Positions 60,337-64,000 of a stretch of 64,000 bases of DNA are shown piece after piece (within the stretch, counting starts at the first letter, position 1; every line of letters begins with the position of its first letter). This stretch comes from JBBDXS01 sp040902195 (GTDB lineage: Bacteria; Chloroflexota; Dehalococcoidia; DSTF01; RBG-16-68-14). The DNA is taken from positions 496,001 to 560,000 of the forward strand of contig JBBDXS010000019.1 in NCBI GenBank assembly GCA_040902195.1, given 5' to 3'. The notes under the pieces are model-generated. The model did no database searches, was not told where the DNA came from, and saw nothing but the letters and a program-made list of their open reading frames with translations. A program made the position numbers and the translations under genes.

Positions 60337-61956
60337 CTAACCCACCTCGGAGAACGTAAGTCCGGGGTTCTCCCTTTGACAGTATTCCAGGTCCCAAGAC
60401 GAATGGAACAACAGCACGGGACGTCCGGTTAGATCCTGGCAACGAAGCGTTCCGCGGGTTGAAACGACGAGACGCTGGACTGCATCCTGCGGACCGCCAA
60501 TCCAGCGAGCCGAGGTGAATGGCAGCTGCTCTATCCGCGCCTCCACACCGTACTCACCTTTCAAGCGCGCTAGCACAACGTCGAACTGGAGCTCGCCGAC
60601 CGCTCCGAGGATGGAGTCGCGCTTCGCTCCGCCCGCATTGTAGAGCACTTGAACGGCGCCCTCCTCTTCGAGTTGCGCCAGGCCTCTGTGGAACTGCTTG
60701 TAACGACCGATGTCCTTGTTGACGATCGCGGCGAATAGCTCCGGCGGGAAGCGCGGGATCGCCGCATAGCGAGCGGGTTCGCCCGCGGTGACAGTGTCTC
60801 CGATGGCAAAGACCCCGGGGTTGATGACGCCGATCACGTCGCCGGGGAAGGCCTCCTCAATCGGTTCACGGTCTCTTGCAAACAGGCGGTAGGCGCGCGA
60901 GAGACGCACGGGACGCCCAAGGCGGGGGTTAAGGACTGTCATATCCTTTTGGAAGCGGCCGGAGCAGACACGCAGAAAGGCCATCCGGTCCCGATGCCGC
61001 GGGTCCATGTTGGCCTGGATCTTGAAGATGAATCCGGAGAAGGCCTCTTCGGTGGGGGCAATCGGGCCGCGATCGGTCTCGCGAGCGGACGGCGCGGGAG
61101 CGAGCCGCAGGAGCGCATCGAGGAACGTCTCTACGCCGAAGTTGTTCAGAGCGCTGCCAAAGTAGACCGGCGTCAGGTTCCCCGTCAGAAATCGCGCCTC
61201 GTCGAACCCACTTCCGGCGCCGGCCAGAAGGTCTGCGTCCTCTCGCAGCTTCTGGGCAGCGTGCTCCCCAAGCAGCGAGGGCAGCGTCGGGTCGTCAAGC
61301 CCGGCTACCTTAACGGATGTCCGACTCCGCCGGTGCTCGGCCCGTTGATAACGCAAGACTTCGCGGCGGCCTAGATCGTACACACCCTGAAACCAAACGC
61401 CGTCCCCGATAGGCCAGTTCATCGGCACGGGAGCGATCCCGAGGACTCGCTCGATCTCGTCGAGCAAATCCAGCGGCTCACGACCGGCGTGGTCCAATTT
61501 ATTAATGAACGTCAGGATGGGAACTCCTCGAAGGCGACACGCGTGGAACAGCTTTACCGTCTGTGACTCGATACCCTTAGCGCTGTCCAGCACCATGACA
61601 GCGCTGTCCGCCGCTGTCAGCGTGCGGTACGTGTCCTCGCTAAAGTCTTGGTGCCCGGGGGTATCGAGGAGGTTTAGGCGGAAGCCACGATACTCCATTT
61701 CCAACGCCGACGCGGTGACGGAGATACCGCGCTCTTGCTCCATGGCCATCCAGTCGGATGTCGTGTATCGCTGATTCCGGCGCGCCCGGACAGCTCCGGC
61801 CATCTCGATAGCTCCGGCGTAGAGGAGAAGCTTTTCGGTAAGCGTAGTCTTCCCAGCGTCAGGATGGGAGATGATGGCGAAGGTGCGCCTCCGCGCTACT
61901 TCGCGTGCGAGGTCCCTCCTGGTTGGATCGGCGGAAGGCGTTGCGAGTGAAGACAC
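60337..61956 (-). CDS. prfC: Peptide chain release factor 3
   Basis: A 539-residue translational GTPase. G1 is ISHPDAGKTTLTEKLL, switch II DTPGHQDFSEDTYRTL, and NKLD is the base-specificity motif. Domain II (GFIFKIQANMDPRHRDRMAFLRVCSGRF) and the C-terminal GAVGELQFDVV are RF3-specific. RF3 recycles RF1/RF2 after peptide release. The GTG at 61956 has GCAGGAG upstream. It follows the XRE-cupin gene by 31 bp on the same strand and may be co-transcribed. Confidence 0.93.
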   Translation of the reverse strand: MSSLATPSADPTRRDLAREVARRRTFAIISHPDAGKTTLTEKLLLYAGAIEMAGAVRARRNQRYTTSDWMAMEQERGISVTASALEMEYRGFRLNLLDTPGHQDFSEDTYRTLTAADSAVMVLDSAKGIESQTVKLFHACRLRGVPILTFINKLDHAGREPLDLLDEIERVLGIAPVPMNWPIGDGVWFQGVYDLGRREVLRYQRAEHRRSRTSVKVAGLDDPTLPSLLGEHAAQKLREDADLLAGAGSGFDEARFLTGNLTPVYFGSALNNFGVETFLDALLRLAPAPSARETDRGPIAPTEEAFSGFIFKIQANMDPRHRDRMAFLRVCSGRFQKDMTVLNPRLGRPVRLSRAYRLFARDREPIEEAFPGDVIGVINPGVFAIGDTVTAGEPARYAAIPRFPPELFAAIVNKDIGRYKQFHRGLAQLEEEGAVQVLYNAGGAKRDSILGAVGELQFDVVLARLKGEYGVEARIEQLPFTSARWIGGPQDAVQRLVVSTRGTLRCQDLTGRPVLLFHSSWDLEYCQRENPGLTFSEVG

Positions 61957-61987
61957 GTCTGCTCCTGCTACTCCTGGTGACCAACGA

Positions 61988-62551
61988 TTAGTGAGTGAAG
62001 CGCGGCGAGACTATCGCGATCTGCGCCGCCTCGGGACCGTGATTCTCCCACAGATGAGGCGTCTCTGAGGAGAAGCTGACTGAGTCGCCCCGCTTCAGGC
62101 GATGCACATCCTCGCCCAACGTGAACGACACATCGCCTTCGAAGACGATGCCGAGCTCCTCCCCGGCATGGCTCGTCGGAGTCTTACCGCTCCTCCCGCC
62201 GGGCGCGATAGTTATTATGACGGCCTCCAGCCTTCCAGAGGCGCCCAGATCCTCGATCCGGGCCTTTGACCATGAACTCGCCAGCCGTCGCCGGTCGCCG
62301 GCGCGAGTGATCGCGTCCAGCTTCTCGGTCGCCGGTGCTAGAAGTCCAGCGATAGTAACACCGAGCACGGCGGCAATGCGCTCCAGCGAGGCTATGGAGG
62401 GAGAGACCTGCCCGTGCTCCACCTGCGAGATGAAGCTCGGTGAGAACTCTGCCCTGGCAGCGAGTGTCCGCACGGACAAGCCTAAGCCGGTCCGCAGCCG
62501 CCGGACCTCCTCGCCGATTTGCAGTTGTCTGGTCGTGATCGTCGTATCCAT
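61988..62551 (-). CDS. XRE-cupin transcriptional regulator
   Basis: A 187-residue protein: helix-turn-helix (about 10-65; GLGLSVRTLAARAEFSPSFISQVEHGQVSPSIASLERIAAVLGV) and a C-terminal cupin (about 105-180; SHAGEELGIVFEGDVSFTLGEDVHRLKRGDSVSF, SETPHLWENHG). Regulators of this architecture (PuuR, SutR-like) bind a small ligand in the cupin. The start at ATG 62551 lies in a 60-bp gap shared with divergent otsA, so it probably controls otsA and itself. Longer readings upstream overlap otsA and are rejected. Confidence 0.87.
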   Translation of the reverse strand: MDTTITTRQLQIGEEVRRLRTGLGLSVRTLAARAEFSPSFISQVEHGQVSPSIASLERIAAVLGVTIAGLLAPATEKLDAITRAGDRRRLASSWSKARIEDLGASGRLEAVIITIAPGGRSGKTPTSHAGEELGIVFEGDVSFTLGEDVHRLKRGDSVSFSSETPHLWENHGPEAAQIAIVSPRFTH

Positions 62552-62581
62552 TTGACGCTGCCTACTCCACGAGTGTACAGT
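62552..62581 (+). promoter_or_regulatory. Promoter of otsA
   Basis: TTGACG (62552-62557), an 18-bp spacer and TACAGT (62576-62581), about 30 bp before the otsA ATG. It abuts the start of the divergent regulator, so a bound XRE-cupin protein could occlude it. Confidence 0.5.
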
Positions 62582-62611
62582 ATTAATGAACAGACCGTCA
62601 AAGCATCTTGT

Positions 62612-64000
62612 ATGGCTTCCAACGATTCGCCCCGCAACCCAGAGTCCGGTCGGCTGGTGATCGTCTCGAACCGCCTGCCCGTCGTGCAGGAAGGCGATGG
62701 TGATGGCAAGAGGCGGCTCCCGGTCAGCGGCTTGGTGAGCGCGGTCCACCCGTTCATGCAGCGCGTCGGGGGATTGTGGTTCGGCTGGAACGGCGCCACG
62801 GTGGCGGCAGGGCCGTCCGCAACACCCGCGATTTCCCGTGTCGGCCCGCTCACACTCGCTTCCATGGAGCTCTCCGAGCGTACAGCGTGGCTGTTCTACA
62901 CAACGTTCTCCAATCGAACGCTCTGGCCCGTGCTGCACGGCTTTCTCGAAAACATGTCTGTGCGAGGAGATGCCCATCGTGCCTATCGGGCGGTGAACGA
63001 ACGCTTCGCAGCGGCCCTCGTCCCGCTGCTGGAAGCAGGTGACAGAATCTGGGTGCACGATTATCACCTAATTCCCTTTGCCCGATCGCTCCGGTCGGCA
63101 GGCTGGGCCGGCAAGGTTGGGTTCTTCCTCCACACGCCCTTCCCTCCGCGCGAGATCTTCGCGGCGCTGCCGTGGGCGAACGAGTTCCTCGAAGACCTGC
63201 TCAGCTATGATCTCGTTGGGCTGCAGACTGATCGCTATGCGCAGAACCTAGTGGAAACGCTCGAGGCGGAACTGAGCGATGACCACCGTGCCGACTCAAC
63301 CCCCAGCTTTCCCGGTCAGCCACTGGTGAAAGCCTATCCCGTGGGAACCGATCCGCACTTCTTCGCTGAACTCGCCGCTGCCGCCGATTCGCTCCCAATC
63401 GCGCGGACGCTGCGCCGGCTGCTCTCTGGGCAGCGCATGCTTCTGGGAGTCGACCGGCTGGACTACACGAAGGGCATTGGCAACCGGATACTCGCGTTCG
63501 GCCGGCTGCTCGACCGGCATCCGTCTCTCCGCGGCAGGGTGACGCTGGTACAGATTGCGGTGCCATCGCGTACCAAGGTGCGCGAGTATGTCGAGGAACG
63601 AGAGCGCGTTGAACGACTGGTCAGCCAGGTAAACGGCCAGTACTCCGCCCCCGGCTGGACGCCGGTGCAGTACTTTTATCGCGCGTATCCACAAGGGGAA
63701 CTGGCCTGGCTCTATCGCAACGCGCGCGCCTGCCTGGTAACGCCGCTCCGCGACGGTATGAACCTGGTCGCGAAGGAGTACGTGGCGAGCCAGGCCGACG
63801 ATCCGGGTGTGCTCGTTCTGTCGAAGTTCTGCGGCGCGTCTGAGGAGTTAGCGGCGGCGCTGCAGGTCAATCCGTACGACATCGCCGGAACGGCCGACGC
63901 GATGTATCGCGCGCTGGAGATGCCTCTTGCGGAGCGGCGAGATCGCTGGCAGGCGCTGGATGCAGTAGTACAGACCAATACGGGGCAGCGCTGGGCGGAA
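62612..64000 (+). CDS. otsA: Trehalose-6-phosphate synthase, 3' end cut by the window
   Basis: An open frame runs from the ATG at 62612 to the window edge (463 codons, no stop). GT20 motifs are present: VSNRLPV (about 20), the Trp/Gly segment GLWFGWNG, WVHDYHLIPFARSLR, FFLHTPFPPREIF, GLQTDRYAQN and LLGVDRLDYTKGI, followed by the RDGMNLVAKEYVA nucleotide-binding region. It makes trehalose-6-phosphate from NDP-glucose and glucose-6-phosphate. The matching phosphatase is not visible. With treT it is the second trehalose route of this window. Divergent from the XRE-cupin regulator. Confidence 0.92.
   Translation, partial: MASNDSPRNPESGRLVIVSNRLPVVQEGDGDGKRRLPVSGLVSAVHPFMQRVGGLWFGWNGATVAAGPSATPAISRVGPLTLASMELSERTAWLFYTTFSNRTLWPVLHGFLENMSVRGDAHRAYRAVNERFAAALVPLLEAGDRIWVHDYHLIPFARSLRSAGWAGKVGFFLHTPFPPREIFAALPWANEFLEDLLSYDLVGLQTDRYAQNLVETLEAELSDDHRADSTPSFPGQPLVKAYPVGTDPHFFAELAAAADSLPIARTLRRLLSGQRMLLGVDRLDYTKGIGNRILAFGRLLDRHPSLRGRVTLVQIAVPSRTKVREYVEERERVERLVSQVNGQYSAPGWTPVQYFYRAYPQGELAWLYRNARACLVTPLRDGMNLVAKEYVASQADDPGVLVLSKFCGASEELAAALQVNPYDIAGTADAMYRALEMPLAERRDRWQALDAVVQTNTGQRWAE

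Overview
This 64-kb, GC-rich window looks like chromosome from a free-living, metabolically versatile bacterium, most likely a Chloroflexota (Dehalococcoidia-like or soil lineage). That placement rests on gene content: a CaiB/BaiF CoA transferase, an F420-type oxidoreductase, an amidase, HpcH aldolase, RraA and SMP-30 genes, a crotonyl-CoA carboxylase/reductase, DUF2029-type membrane glycosyltransferase, and many start codons that sit only 5-10 nt behind a TANNNT box. It is an inference, not a proof. No rRNA, CRISPR array, transposase or integrase was seen. One tRNA gene (Arg, anticodon CCG) is present.

Layout. 1-7.5 kb: a truncated conserved protein, then acyl-CoA genes (ccr, a MaoC hydratase, a B12-type mutase large subunit), an accessory DUF5343 gene, a small membrane protein and a gamma-glutamyltransferase. 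7.5-17 kb: an SDR reductase and a phosphotransferase, a degenerate hydrolase fused to a nucleotide cyclase, an HxlR-led operon of hot-dog enzymes (HadAB-like pair plus thioesterase), a phosphatase/HAD pair, a CoA transferase and an amidase. 16.8-27 kb: a stress protein translationally coupled to a potassium channel, and an aconitase gene facing it. The junction between channel and aconitase has been split by three inserts, each bordered by a duplicated gene 3' end. The largest insert is a compact redox operon (desulforedoxin, AhpD-like, OsmC, a small barrel-like protein, ferredoxin-flavin reductase).

27-34 kb carries a SnoaL-like protein, a lipoprotein, a polytopic glycosyltransferase, and two membrane-protein transcription units that share an upstream block of about 70 bp, with an LPKTG surface protein between them. 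33.8-39.5 kb is a sugar-acid catabolic cluster (enolase-superfamily dehydratase, FKBP lipoprotein, TetR, Ldh2 dehydrogenase, RraA, HpcH aldolase, SMP-30). 39.6-43 kb is a FIST sensor plus a PAS-PAS-GGDEF-EAL protein. 43-49 kb is a stress block: TreT trehalose synthase and a P-type ATPase in one operon, then two universal stress proteins. The second of these lies in another insert bordered by a duplicated 3' end, this time of the neighbouring F420-type oxidoreductase gene.

49-56.3 kb holds that oxidoreductase and a hydroxyacid dehydrogenase, a divergent cyclophilin, a J-like protein without HPD, and a phosphonate operon (phnW, phnX, a PHP phosphoesterase, an EEP-fold hydrolase). 56.3-64 kb holds a signal peptidase I built as a lipoprotein, tRNA-Arg, a repeat-rich spacer, leuS, prfC, an XRE-cupin regulator and the divergent start of otsA, cut by the window edge.

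The most interesting structural observation is the recurrent pattern of extra genes inserted at gene 3' ends together with duplicated 3' fragments (18.3-24.4 kb and 48.2-49.4 kb), with no visible recombinase. The most interesting gene-level candidates are the redox operon inside that hotspot, the pseudo-hydrolase/cyclase fusion, and the lipoprotein signal peptidase.
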